In this document: one piece after another, positions 26,524-37,876 of the stretch | Numbering within the stretch: the first letter of the stretch is position 1 | Layout of the letters: each line of letters begins with the position of its first letter | Assembly (NCBI RefSeq): GCF_016906535.1 | Contig: NC_057374.1 | Location: 1,054,001 to 1,118,000 of the forward strand | Reading direction: 5' to 3' | Source of the DNA: Rhizoctonia solani | Taxonomy: Eukaryota; Basidiomycota; Agaricomycetes; Cantharellales; Ceratobasidiaceae | Length of the DNA: 64,000 nt | Translations under genes and position numbers: made by a program | The notes under the pieces: model-generated | What the model was told of the DNA's origin: nothing | Database searches by the model: none | The model's input: the letters and a program-made list of their open reading frames with translations, nothing else

Positions 26524-29500
26524 TTAAGACTTGTCTCTGCTCGCCCAGCCAAATAGCTCTGATGATTTGATACTATTGGTTTTTGTCTCCAGGCTGTCCG
26601 AAGGCTGCCGAGGCTCGACCAAGAGACTGGAAGGAGTTAAACGTTAATTTAATGTGACAAATTGATCTTCATGTAACTCACCTTCGTCGGTACAAATCAT
26701 GCAAATCATTTCCACTCTTCTTAACCCTCTCAAACGCATAGTCAAGATACTTCTGCACCTCGGGTACCTCGATTAGGTTGTAAGGAGCTTGGAATCGTTG
26801 GACATCTACAAATCAAATGGTGATCAACAACCTGGTTCAAGCTCGTGAAAAAGAAACCATTGGAACGCACCCTCGGCGATCGCAGCTAGTCTTCGGTACT
26901 TGTCAAAGTTCAACAAAGTACGCTGATTGTCATTTGGAGCTATCCTCCTGTCCGGATTTCCCTCGCGACAAAATGTGACGTCTGTCAGGTAAAGACCTAG
27001 TGACCAGAAAAGTTAGCTCCAATACTGGTCGTGTATGTATTGATTTTTTAGGGTACTCACCCAGGAAAGGAACAGCGTGACCCCGTACACTACGTAACCG
27101 TGCACGGTACTCGTAGTGATTTCGTGTGTGATCCGTCAATTTGCGTAGGTTCTCGAGGCGGGTCTTGTTCTTTGCCGAAAGCCCCATCCATGTTTTCGAC
27201 AGACGGGAAATAGTCGACGAATCTAGAGCGGCGAGGATCGAACGGAGTGTACTAAAATTGTTCAAATCGTCGCAGTGCTTTTGCCGTGTATTAGTTTCAA
27301 GTGAAATACAGCCAAGGTAGGCACTCACATCAGCAACCTTGATGAACAATTTCAACAACGCTGTTCGCTTCTTGGTATCTTGTTCGTCCAGAATGATCTC
27401 AGTTACCCAACCTGTGATCGCCGTACTTAATGTACTCATAGCGCGAATGCTGTTTCCTCGTTCCCCACGGCTACTGGGCAACCCAACATCAAGGATCTCC
27501 TCGGGCAGAATCTTGGAATACAGGTTCGACTCGAGGATGGTCAACTGCCGCGCGAGTTCAAGAGCGTCAAAGTCAACAACGTTGACTGATGCATACGATG
27601 CCGACTTTAACAACGAGAACAGGGACTTGGACATGACAGGAGTAGGAGCCGACCCCGTAGGCTTTGTTCTCATGCGCTCATTGGAACGGGCACGATCCAT
27701 GGGGCGGGATGCAGCCAATTGGGCATCGGACTCGGGCTGACGTTGGGTCAACAGGTCGACGACTCGTTGGACGATCGAGGCTTGCATCTTGGACGCGGTC
27801 ACGCTCACAAATGCCTGTAACGGGGCCAATGCAGCCCAATCTGTCGCGGGTTGCCAATGGGCGTCCAGCCACGTCTTGATAAAGTTGTACACCCTTAAGC
27901 GAACCGGGTCCAATCGCGCACGACACCATAGGTCGTAGTCTTCTTGCGAGATCGTGTCGAGTGGCGGACGTATATCCCAGCGCCTCTGCAATACCTGAAC
28001 GAGCTCGAGAGGAGTAGTGAACAGGCGGAACGAAAGGAAGAACGTCGCTGCGAGTTTGGGATCCGGCGTCTGGTCGGGAGCGGTCATCTTCTCGACAAGC
28101 ACATCCAAAGTTGCGCCAAGTATACTGCCATCTTTACCGTAGGCGACATCGCGATGGTTGATGGTTGGTAACGCGAGCACGTCGACCTTTTGAGGAATAG
28201 GGATGGTTTGTAGCGACCTGTCGCCGCGGTCCTTGATGCCCTCATCGTCCCTAAAGTCTTCTTCGCTTTGTTTCTCCGGTGGCTCGAAGTTCTGGGATGA
28301 TGGCAGGGGTGTACGATTGACGACATCCTCGTCAAATACTTCGTCGTCGTCGTCGCCAGTGGCAACAATGCCACGAATTATAGGGGCCCCAATCATGAGT
28401 GACTCGGCGTCCACCTCGTCATCCTCATTGCCAAAGCCATTCAACCCAAGGTGGTTATCAGAAGGATCAGTCCCTTCCTCGGGTATGATAGTTGTCGCAG
28501 CTGTATCCTCGGAAGTACGCGCAGACTCGAATAGCGAACCGGCTGTAAACCGATTCGAATGCCTGAATTCGAGAGTGGAAGGTGTGCTTGGTTCGGGCCG
28601 GAGTTGTGGCTCGCGCTCAAGCGAAGGAGTGGGGCTGGCCTTGGCAGAGACAAGTATTGGGGCCTGGGCGTTGAGGTCGCTGCCTTCGGTAGACTGAACA
28701 TCATCTGGAAGCGGAATGTCTTGCGGCGATGTCTTGGGGGGTACAGGAGGGGGGATATCTTCTGTTGCGGGTAGAGGTGCAATGTCTTCCTGAGGGGCTT
28801 CTTCCACCTTTGAGGTAGGTTCGTCCACTATTATATATTGATCAGCCTCTTGTTGCTTGGGTTCGTCCAATATTACATATTGATCAACCTCTTGCTGCTC
28901 GGGTTCATCGAATTCGTCTTGTCGTATGGGAGTCGCTGGACGAACCGATTGTATGGGTTCGTGGATTTGTTCAGGTCGGACCGTGATACCCTCATTATCA
29001 GGCTGCGGTTCAGGTTCAGGTTCAGGTTCGGGCTCCGGTTCAGGCTGAACGAGGGATTGTGGTTCTTCACTGATCGTTGGCCTACGTTGAGGCCTCGAAT
29101 GTCGAGCGCTCCTGATGCTTCGCATACTCTCGTTGCTTCTCCGAGGTTCTTCCTCACTGCTGCTAACCTGTTCGGGAGGACGTACATATGTAGCACGACG
29201 CCACTCTTCCTCACTCGCCCGTCGAACGCTTTCCCCCACGGTAGGCCGCCGCCGGGTAACCTCTGTCGGACTCGCGCTAGGACGCCTAGTTGAAGCTTGT
29301 TGCCACCCGGTGCGGGAAGCCAAGATGCTTGCCCGTTGTCGGGCAGCCGCAGCGCTCGCACGCATCGCACGTATCGTCCCATGGTTGCTTGGTCCAGCTG
29401 CGGGTTCGACCGAACCATAGACCGCGTCGCGCCGGTAACCCCCTGCACTCTCGGGCTCGCTTCCACTCGGGCTAGCACTTCGCATACTTCGTGCATGGTC

Positions 29501-30899
29501 CGATGCGCTCGGGGCGGGGGTGGGACATCGAAGACGAGCATGTCGGTTGCTTCGTATCCAGATCGCCTGGTTAGGCAACTACGCACCGCGGTTACGCAGT
29601 CTCCACCAGCTCGGAGCGTGCCAGTGGCGGCTTGAACAGCGAGGGCCTTTTCCTCCTCTTCCCGATTTAAGGTACCAGGTGCCAACATTCGTTTGACGGC
29701 TTCAACAAGAACGCTAGTGGCACCATGTAGGGCATCCTTCGCCGCAGAGAGAGCTACTCGTTCGGGTCCAACAACGGCGGGGTGGTCGCAGACGGCGCAA
29801 ACAATTGTTAGGACCTGTCGAACTTTGTCGACGGTTTCGCGTGTCATTTTGATGAGATGACCCTTGCTGGATGCGTGCGAAGCTCGCGAATGTGAATGAA
29901 CATGGCCAATAAAGGCAGCTATGATGGACAAAAGATGGTCGTGAGTCGTACGAAGCGCGGAGAGTAGTTGTGCACTTGGAACATGGCCACTCGGGACGAT
30001 CTCCGGGGATGCGGGAGAGGCCGAGGAGGATACCGATGAGAATGATGAGACCGAAGCACTAGTAAGTCGAGGAGCAAGTTCGTTTGGATGGTGTGATGGT
30101 TGGAGATTGGAGCGACCGGCAACGTGTACGCCACACGAGACGGCGACTTCAACGTAACGCTTGCAACAGGCGAACACGGCATCGCCAAAGCGTAACATGC
30201 TCTCGGCGAGCCAAACACGTTCATCTTCGGGTACATCAGGGGCCGAAGCCTTTTTGCTGACTGCAACAAGACGGCCGAGTTCTTGGAGGACGTCGGAGCG
30301 AGCGCGGGCGAGATGGGGGAAGCGGGCAAGCGCAGGGGCAGTCTTGTGTAAGCAGTCAGTCGCGGTGAGCACAGTTCGGACCGAAGAGATCACACAGGCC
30401 GTCGATGGCTGGTAGTGGGATACCCGAGACGCATGCACAGACGTATTCAGCACAAGCAGGGCATGGTACAGGGACACCATCACTCGCGGACATGCCTCGG
30501 CTTCGCTCCCGCTTTCGCTAGACATAGACTCCTATAGTACTTATGAGCTTTGTTAGTGTGCAATCCGAACACTGGTGAACTCACCCTCGGCTTGCGCTTG
30601 CTGGCCTTGACATAGTTGCTCGGGAACCACCCCCTACGGCCTTCGAGTTCGCCATCCCACCATCCAGTCGAGTCGCGGTTGAGAACATGGATAATCTGGC
30701 CAGAACGGAATGAGAGACATGTCGTGTTGCCATTGACGGGCACAAAGTCGTGCAGCGCGACTACATACTCGCTCTCTCCCCGCCCCGCCATCGTTGAGCG
30801 CAACAGCCCAGTGGCGGTGCTCTTTGTGATGCTTGATTCCGCAAACGTCCCCAGGGTCCGCCCCCTATCCCCCTGCAAATACACGTCCCAGCCAACCAT
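26524..30899 (-). CDS. CDC25: Cdc25-type Ras guanine nucleotide exchange factor with SH3 domain
   Basis: Activates Ras by GDP/GTP exchange at the plasma membrane, upstream of cAMP and morphogenesis. About 1,350 residues. N-terminal SH3: ALHDFVPVNGNTTCLSF, GWWDGELEGRRGWFPSNYV. A helical region and a very long acidic, Pro-rich linker follow. Then RasGEF-N (LDVLVEKMT, FFLSFRLFTTPLELVQVL) and the catalytic domain (DALELARQLTILESNLYSKI, LFIKVAD, HCDDLNNFSTLRSIL, GLYLTDVTF, NLIEVPEVQKYLDYAFERV). Introns after KRKPR, KVAD, FLG, AED and YRR; the one after KVAD is 51 nt and in frame. Starts at 30899 (MVGWDV) or 30791 (MAGRGE). One base is missing near 29535 in a C-rich run (FDVPPPPR to ASDHARSMRS), which breaks the frame as given. 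Confidence 0.9.
28818..28901 (-). repeat. 42-nt tandem repeat inside the RasGEF linker
   Basis: Two adjacent 42-base units (28818-28859 and 28860-28901) differ at a few bases and encode a 14-residue acidic repeat (LDEPKQQEADQYII / FDEPEQQEVDQYVI type), with a partial third unit (DEFDEPEQQ) after them. In-frame length keeps the linker readable. Confidence 0.85.
29007..29045 (-). repeat. hexamer microsatellite encoding Glu-Pro repeats
   Basis: Six to seven tandem copies of a six-base unit (GGTTCA/GGCTCC on plus) encode (Glu-Pro)n followed by QPDN in the RasGEF linker. Such tracts change length easily by slippage without breaking the frame. Confidence 0.85.
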
Positions 30900-31950
30900 G
30901 CCCGTCCGCGATTCAATACAAGTTACAAAGTTTTTCCGACTTGTGCGGGGCTCAGGCCCGAGGACAAGAGGCGCAGCGAAACTGTGTTAGCAAGTCCTAT
31001 CGGCTTATTTATGCCCCCACCCCTCCTTCCCTCCATGCACGTAAAAGGTTACATCCGCACTCTATTTTTCTCCCCCCGACGTCTTGCCGCCTATCTGTCT
31101 CGAGGGTACCCTCTCCTGCTTCTCCCGACTTGCTCGTGATTCTCACCAACTCTTGGAGCGCCTATTGTAATTATGAATCTCCCCTTCTGTCGATCATTCC
31201 CCAGGACAATCCCCAGGTTTCTGATCGATATCCTACCCTGCAGCGCATGCTCCCTTTCATTTCGAGAGTATCCAACCTTCGCCCTCGGCTCGAGGACAAA
31301 TCTGTCCAGATGATGTTGAAGGAATGCCCCAGATTTCAGCCTATCTATCTGGCTTCCACTAGCCCTTGCCCTGGCTGAAAGTTTGTTTCCCTTTTTGGTA
31401 CTTAATGTTGGGTGCCTGCACCGTTCATCCGGTGTACCTCTCGCTCATCTTTAGCGCTCGTGTACCAAAATGTATTAAAATATAATTTGCGGAAATGTTA
31501 CGGACCTGAATCCACTGATCTTGCGCGATGGAACAAAGGAATGTGTGGCTATGTGGCTATTCTATCTTGTATTCTGTCTCATCATTTATGCTTCTGACAA
31601 TGACGCCCGGCCGACACAGCGGGTAACGTGTCCACTTCATCCGCCCTTGGACTACGCCACTATGACCATCCCTCCGTGGATATGTACCATGTATAATGTT
31701 AATGAAAGTCGCGCCATTATCCGGGGTGTCAAGTCGACAACAACAGACGTCAAGTAGTGGACACTATCCAAAACTTGAACAAGAAGCATCGTGATACCTT
31801 TACGTAGTCGTGGATCAATTCGTGTTTTAGCTGATTGAAGTTTTTTTTCAGAATGATGACCGACGAATATACCTCAAACAGAGCGAACTAGTCTGATGCG
31901 TTTAATTATAATGCATATAAGATACTGACTTGGGATGCAACTAGCGCTTG
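30900..31950. other. intergenic, no gene seen
   Basis: RasGEF promoter side, CT-rich at about 31015-31140. Open frames on plus are GC-biased and motif-free. No supported gene. Confidence 0.45.
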
Positions 31951-31956
31951 ACTTCC

Positions 31957-32100
31957 ATAATAAAGTTGATAGGGACAAACGCTCATCTGAATTACCCCTA
32001 TACTGAACTGCAGGGTAATTACGTGTCAGTATGCGTTCATTGCGGCTTGGCCAAGGCTCCCACCACTTATTTGGACCAAAGATAAGGGTTCGCAAAGAGA
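31957..32100 (+). pseudogene. decayed 3' copy of the neighbouring lectin gene
   Basis: The stretch reads IKLIGTNAHLNYPYTELQGNY, matching the third exon of the lectin gene at 32822-33454 (IKLMGTSTHLNHPYTELDGPY) at most positions. The next 70 bases still resemble the lectin's fourth exon at DNA level, but its intron and frame are lost. No upstream exons are recognisable. It is a truncated tandem duplicate. Confidence 0.7.
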
Positions 32101-32337
32101 ATCTCAATATTATGGAAATTAATTATTGGCGACTCGAAAGAACCAGGTCCTTGCGTTGAGCCGATCAGCAACGAGGATGGAAGCATACTCAAATCGAGAC
32201 CTGGTAAACTTCTCTCCGATTATTAGATATTTAAATTTCAACTGGAGGCTCTCGGATTCAAATTTGAGAGGTCTCTAGAGTAACGAAGGGGCAAGCCCAG
32301 CGCGACTGTGGGTGCCGCATATAACTACTTTAAGTTT

Positions 32338-32349
32338 GGGGGGGGGGGG
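32338..32349 (+). repeat. run of 12 G
   Basis: Uninterrupted G12 between the lectin relic and the first orphan-motif copy. It is the longest G run noticed in the window. Confidence 0.9.
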
Positions 32350-32414
32350 CAACATATTTGCGCGAATGTACTGTGCAATAGGTCTCGCATTCTTTTTACC
32401 CATGACTAATGTAT

Positions 32415-32535
32415 TGCAGCACTCGGTTGGACACACAAGTTTGATGCAACCAATGCCCCTACGATTCAATCATTCGACGCATACGAGAAACGATTGGGAA
32501 GCGCACTGGAAAGTGTTGATACTGGTAACCGGAAT
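32415..32535 (+). pseudogene. first copy of an orphan 40-residue motif
   Basis: Reads AALGWTHKFDATNAPTIQSF, DAYEKRLGSALESVD. It matches the copy at 33666-33790 (AALDWARKLGAINVPTIESF, DECERRLEAALGSNN). An in-frame stop lies just upstream and none of the second copy's N-terminal residues remain, so this is probably a fragment. The pattern reminds me of a segment found in basidiomycete transposon-associated proteins, but that is only a weak impression. Confidence 0.5.
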
Positions 32536-32821
32536 CCATTCAAGTCGGTTGACTAATCTTTCTGATTATTATTACCAGTGTAGGTGTTCACGGTAGTTGT
32601 TGACTTGGGCTACATAACATCGTTGTGTATATATACAATTTAACCTCAATCATATCCGCGTGATCAGCGCAAAAAGGTTATCCAAGTTGGGCTAGAATCT
32701 GTTACAACCTACATAAGGTCAAAGTAGTTACGCCCCTCCCACACCATCCAATAAACGTGGCTGTCATGGGGCACGACAAACTCCTGCTCTTCAACAGCTA
32801 AGTATACCAAACTCAACAGCC

Positions 32822-33454
32822 ATGACCATATCCCCTGGGACGTATATTATTTGCGATACTGATTCAGATAAGGTCATTGATTACTATAGTGGCTCTAGCC
32901 GAATCGGAACGTGGGATTGCCATTATGGAGAGAATCAAAGGTGAGCGTATACCAAAAGTTTCGTCCCCCGTCAATTCTAATGGCGTGCAGTGGAGAATAA
33001 AGCCATATCCCGGAACCTCTGGGTATGCCATCCAAAATGCTATGACGAGCAAGTATATTCCGACCAAAACAGATGGGTCGTATATGAATGGCGTTGGCGA
33101 GGACAACTGCGGCATATTTACCTTGGAGCGTCAGTTCAAGGGATTTTATCTGTATGTTCAGTAGTGATCCGTGCCTAGCAGAACCGTAGCTTAATACCGG
33201 ATTTTCAGAATAAAACTGATGGGTACAAGCACACACCTAAATCACCCGTATACAGAACTGGATGGCCCCTATTTCCCAGTACGTATCAACACCCAATATA
33301 ATAACAAGGCAAAACCTAAATTTTATATGAGTAATAGGTAGGATTTACGGACAAGGCAGTCCCCCTAGGTTGTTTCTGGGAGCTCGATAAAATTAGGTAG
33401 GCCCCCTTGCTACTCGGCCCCGCTCACCCAGTTTTATACAGCCCCCAACAGTGA
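32822..33454 (+). CDS. ricin-type beta-trefoil (CBM13-like) lectin
   Basis: Starts MTISPGTYIICDTDSDK, then a first trefoil lobe ending in WDCHYGENQR, continuing as WRIKPYPGTSGYAIQNAM, KYIPTKTDGSYM and CGIFTLE, then exons IKLMGTSTHLNHPYTELDG and VGFTDKAVPLGCFWELDKI, ending SPQQ at TGA 33452-33454. About 135 residues, no signal peptide, as in cytoplasmic fungal defence lectins of this fold. Four introns. The first junction is broken: the exon ends in CAA AG and the next begins TGG directly after the acceptor, so one G is missing to make the Arg-Trp of the usual NQRW motif. It is therefore either a recently damaged gene or a sequencing gap. A decayed partial copy sits 0.9 kb upstream. Confidence 0.6.
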
Positions 33455-33647
33455 TGATGTCGGCAGTATCCTTAAACCAAGACGCAACATTTCTGCACAT
33501 GTACTCTCACCATCTCAACCGACTACCCCCCCTTCACAGGGCCTAGGGCCATATATAGATGAAGCGGTGCGACAGACCCAACTCAGGTGTACACTTGTCC
33601 TATACTGACTGCAACTTTAGCACTTATATACCGATATGTTGTTTAAC

Positions 33648-33839
33648 ATGCCTAGACAACCTTTCACTCGAGTCCAGCGGATTGCGGCACTTGATTGGGC
33701 ACGAAAACTGGGAGCAATCAACGTTCCGACGATTGAATCTTTTGACGAGTGCGAGAGGCGATTGGAAGCTGCGTTGGGGAGCAATAATAATTTAGGTCGG
33801 CATCGTATGTTATTTACTTATTTTGACACCCATCCGTGA
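33648..33839 (+). CDS. orphan motif, second copy (short open frame)
   Basis: Begins MPRQPFTRVQRIAALDWARK, then LGAINVPTIESFDECERRLE. The motif (AALxWAxKLGAxNVPTIxSFD, then a charged helix) occurs twice in this zone, each copy about 250-320 bases after a lectin 3' end, so the lectin and this segment were duplicated as one unit. The 63-codon frame has no clear downstream exon. It may be the 5' end of a lost gene. Function is unknown. Confidence 0.4.
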   Translation: MPRQPFTRVQRIAALDWARKLGAINVPTIESFDECERRLEAALGSNNNLGRHRMLFTYFDTHP

Positions 33840-34053
33840 ATGAATCTAATTGTCCCCAAACAGAGTGAACTTGTTTACCAGTCGCTAGGCATACGGTATA
33901 GTTGCATCTGCCTCATTCGTACAGTCGATAAAGGCGATACGAGCCGATATAGACTCGGTCAGACTATGATCCACTAGAAAATATACAGGTGATACCTTAT
34001 AATTACCGACGATAAGTGTATCATTGGGAAATAAGCCCGAAAATCATCCACCC

Positions 34054-34275
34054 TTTACCGAAAAATTAAGCCGTTCGCAGAGACTTCTGAAATTGGTGGT
34101 TGACCCAGAGTTCATGACTGCATGATGTCCACAGTTTTTGATTGTTTGCTTGATAATATGTAATATAGGGCGGAACGGGATGGAGTGTATAGTTGCGTTA
34201 TAGTTACGAAGGGGTGCTAACAGTAGGTCAAAGGCTATCCCTTGAGGGTGTTTGAGGTTCAAAACCATTCGCCAA
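34054..34275 (+). pseudogene. decayed copy of the DUF3445/N-demethylase-like gene
   Basis: The DNA aligns by eye with about 35935-36140 of the intact gene downstream: for example ttggtggttgacccagagtt against ttggtggtggagtttatgac, ggagtgtatagttgcgttat against ggggtgtatagtcatgttac, and then a shared gagggtgt core. The encoded frame is full of stops. No other exon of the copy is recognisable, so it is a fragment of an old tandem duplication. Confidence 0.7.
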
Positions 34276-35431
34276 TGAACACTGGGAAGACCGCCGTAGC
34301 TCTCGTGGTGCTATGAGAGCTAAAGGAGCTATGACAGAGCTCCCAAGATGCCACAGGCTAGAGGGCTCTGGTAGTTTCCCTGAAGGACATGCTATTCAAT
34401 TTATCTCGTAATTCTCTGTAGCACTCAGCCGAACATGTAACCTAAGCGCAAGCAATGTTATAATTGAGTTGTTAGAATGAATGTCGGAGACGACCATAAA
34501 CCTCGCTAGAGAATTCGAATACCAATAGTCTGGACCTGAGCAGCGCGTCGTTTACTGCGGTTGATGCTTCTTTTTGGATTGCTGAAGTGGATTATATGTA
34601 TTGGTATCTGTTGCCAACATGGGGATGTCTTGTGCATGTAAACGTATTATTTCCATGCTCTACTTGGAATTGGCCTAGTACGAGCTATGGGACGACGTAC
34701 CGTTTAGTCAAATTGTCAAGCGGATTAATATGCCAATCAATATGCGCAATCCAATGCATATATGATGTATATTTAACTTTACAAAAAGCTACCATATTAG
34801 TTCCAGCACACTCTTTTCAATGAGGATCCTGTTTCGTCAACTTGCGCCTCTTATTCAAGGTGTCGTGGATTTTGCCATTATACCATACCTTCTATGGCTC
34901 AATTTAGATAAGTTCAATTTGTGTAAAGAAATGAGTCAAGTATCCCTGAGATACTACCTTAGAGTGTCTAAGATAGTAAACGACTTCACGGCCAAAAACG
35001 GATGGGAAGCCTCGAACAATACAAGGCCCGAGGTTCCCAACGCCGGTACTATACATCATGCATCGAATAGATAGAGCGAAACCGAGGCTATTTACGTGTG
35101 AACTCAAAACGCAGACGTAAACCTCGCTTACTTTTTCTCGCAGTGGAAGGTAGCAGGAGATGTACGCAGTAAGCAGGAAGCCACGTGTGATATCTATCGA
35201 CAGTTAATGGGCCGCAATGCATTTCCAGAATGCCTCATCGATGACCCTTTTCTCGCCCAGTGTGGAGTAATGCCATCTGTGGTCGAATCTGATAACTGGG
35301 TGTGAACATTCAGTTATACGATAAGTCCCTGGGGCCCTTGATCGAGGCCGGAGCTGATCCTAGAGTATTTATTCGGTGACCGGGGCACTTGGGTATTCGC
35401 ACACTTCAACCCTTGCTTTTGTTTATAAGAC
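34276..35431. other. intergenic, AT-rich
   Basis: About 1.15 kb between the decayed demethylase copy and the intact gene. Two plus-strand frames (34587-34823, 34820-35074) lack motifs. The last part should hold the promoter of the gene at 35432. Confidence 0.45.
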
Positions 35432-37064
35432 ATGGAACGTGGCGCAAAGGGAGCGTCCCAGTCGTTGTGTGTAGGGCTTGTTCTCCTGGGGATTTTTTAT
35501 GCTTGGAGAGCTCGGAAAGAACAACTAAAGGTCCATGTGGATGAGACCTGTTCTGCTCCATCCCTACCTCCGACAGAGAGCACATCAGCCAATCAACATG
35601 AAAAAAGAAGTGTCTATCATATGAACAAGGTTCAAGGTAATTATGGGATTTAATAGATGCAACTCACGTTGACCGTTGCTTTTAAATAGGAGCGACTAGT
35701 GCACCCTTCCCACTACCGGACCCGCTACCAGATTTCTCTCTCGAGAATGCTCGCACTAGAGATTATATTTATGTAAACAAGACTTTGCGATACCCATACT
35801 ATCAGACTATGGCGCATCAGCCTTTATCACCCAACAATTGGATTGAGCTTTCAGCTTCGTATGAGTGGTACCTTGCTGAAAAGAAGCGCGTTATTGAGGA
35901 GCAAGGCAAAAAGGTTATCGACTCTTTGCCAGAAAATGACGCTGCTTGTGGAGAACTCCTAGAGTTGGTGGTGGAGTTTATGACTACACGATATCCTACA
36001 CTTTTTGATCGTTTAACTGAGACTATGCAAGATGGGAAGGAACTCGATGGGGTGTATAGTCATGTTACGAAGGAGCGCTACCAATGGGTTAAAAGTTGCC
36101 CTCCTGAGGGTGTGGAAGGGCTGAAAATCATTAGCCGGTGAGTCGTCTTTTATCAAGTCCACAAGTAAGTCTCTAATGAGCAAGTCAGGCTCACTGAGAA
36201 TGACTTCTCTATGGCTCGTGAGCGTGAAGATGGACACATATACTTTGTTGGAGGTCTAGTTGCATTCCCCGGTAAAGTTACGTATCGTGTTGAGGCGTAT
36301 TTAACTAACTCTACCTCAGGGTCATATCTTTTGTCGGAAAAAATCGGTAAATCTATGCACGATGTCCATGTACCAGTACCCCATTTCAATCAAAAGCTCC
36401 TCGTATCCGTAGAAAGGTAGGGAAAGAAGAGCCTTTGTGATACAGTGAATGACCTCATCAATATGACCATATGATCAGGGCACTAAAGCGTATGGACCCA
36501 AGCGCTCCGTTTGAGCGATCAAGTTGGGAGATCGTGGATGATAATAATTTGTTCACTCATAATATCGCCCAACTTCCGGAAGGCGGAAAGTGTACTGTTG
36601 ACCCAGGAGATATGTACCTGCGTGTTGATCGACGTAAGTGTTATCTTTACTAAAACGCTCCTCTGACTTGCGTGATATACGCATCTTGTCCTGTGTAGAG
36701 GTGCTCCGGAAGCTCCCTCGCTCGGGGGTTATAGCATTCACGGCTCATCCCATCATCAAAAGAATGCGTGACATCAAACAAGATAGTCCGCTTGTTCCCG
36801 CCCTACTTGCCAAAATTCTTGAAGAATCACCCAAGGATCTCACAGACTACAAGGTTGAGTAGAGCCGGTAATATTACGAACGCCCGTAACTGATTGATAG
36901 TCCAGAATGCACCAATATATTACGCAGAGCTTAAGCCCTGGCTTGAAGAAGCTACAAAAGACCAGATCTCAAGAGGTTTGATAAAAGGGGACGAAAAACC
37001 CCAGGACTTCAGACATATTCCCCGTCCAGTAGACATACTTGTCCCACCTGTGGCAGTTCCCTGA
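35432..37064 (+). CDS. DUF3445 / heme-dependent oxidative N-demethylase-like protein
   Basis: Six exons with five GT-AG introns, all phase-consistent, about 445 residues. The N-terminus carries one membrane segment (SLCVGLVLLGIFYAW) followed by basic residues, so the rest probably faces the cytosol. The body follows the family order: LSPNNWIELSASYEWYLAEK, LLELVVEFMTTRYPTLF, a segment DFSMAREREDGHIYFVGG followed by LVAFPGKV, then MHDVHVPVPHF, SSWEIVDDNNLF, and the hallmark MYLRVDRQVLRKLPRSGVIA. In bacteria this family includes the heme subunit of dimethylamine monooxygenase; the fungal substrate is unknown. The membrane anchor is unusual compared with bacterial members. Intact. Confidence 0.8.
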
Positions 37065-37876
37065 TGTACCATGCCACATTGAAGCTGTTTCATGAATGAA
37101 TACTTAAAATATTTATAAATCGAATGAATGAATCACACCTCTACGTTTACCGGTTCAATAACTGAATTAGATACATATATATCCACTTTGCTCAAGAATC
37201 GAATAGAGTGCAGTCGCCTTGCCCGTATCTACATCCTTTCACCCCCACTCGCGAACGTATCCCCACGTCATTTGTCGCGCTGACTATGCCGTTCAATCAT
37301 GTATGTTCAAGACATGAACTGTGCGTACTAAACTGAATTAATCGACTTTCATTTCCTGATTTTTAACTATCCCATCAAGGCCAAGCTCGTACCTACTACA
37401 TTCTCGATACGTGATTTGTTGAGTATGAAAGGTTCCAATTGGAAGACAATTCCGCTGAAGTCCTCTTTATATTACGTATAATCAGGTATTGATTCAGCCT
37501 ACTCCTTGTGGCGCAACTACAAGTGCAATCCCCTGGTTACAGTACATTGTTTTTAGAGTTTCTTTTTAGGTACTCATCGTTTCTTCTGGCTCTTGGTCAG
37601 GATGGGGCCTATGGTGGCTTTTCCTTTAGGAAAATTCGTCAATCCAGCTATTCTCGAATTAATATGTATATATATATGCTGGCGGCAAACTGGAAAATCT
37701 CAGCAAGACCCACATCACCCCTTCGAAGAAGCGAGCTAGAATCCTGCTCCGGAAGGCTGGCTACCTCGGGTTCGCCGTTGCCACTGGTCAAAATTACGAG
37801 ATTTCTTGAACCCAGCCTCCTTAAAAGGGCGACGGTAGGTGACCGAATGTCACCCGAGCGCCCCAATTATCTGAAT
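37065..37876. other. intergenic, no gene seen
   Basis: About 0.8 kb, AT-rich. An open plus frame runs from 37508 into the next gene's first exon, but its early part has no coding character. It probably holds the 3' UTR of the demethylase-like gene and the promoter of the first 7-TM gene. Confidence 0.45.

Noticed and set aside
28203..29293. Plus-strand frames opposite the RasGEF linker
   Set aside because: Antisense shadows of a low-complexity coding region; no motif or splice structure.
30833..31378. 181-codon plus-strand frame upstream of the RasGEF gene
   Set aside because: It overlaps the RasGEF first exon and CT-rich promoter on the other strand and has no protein-like features.
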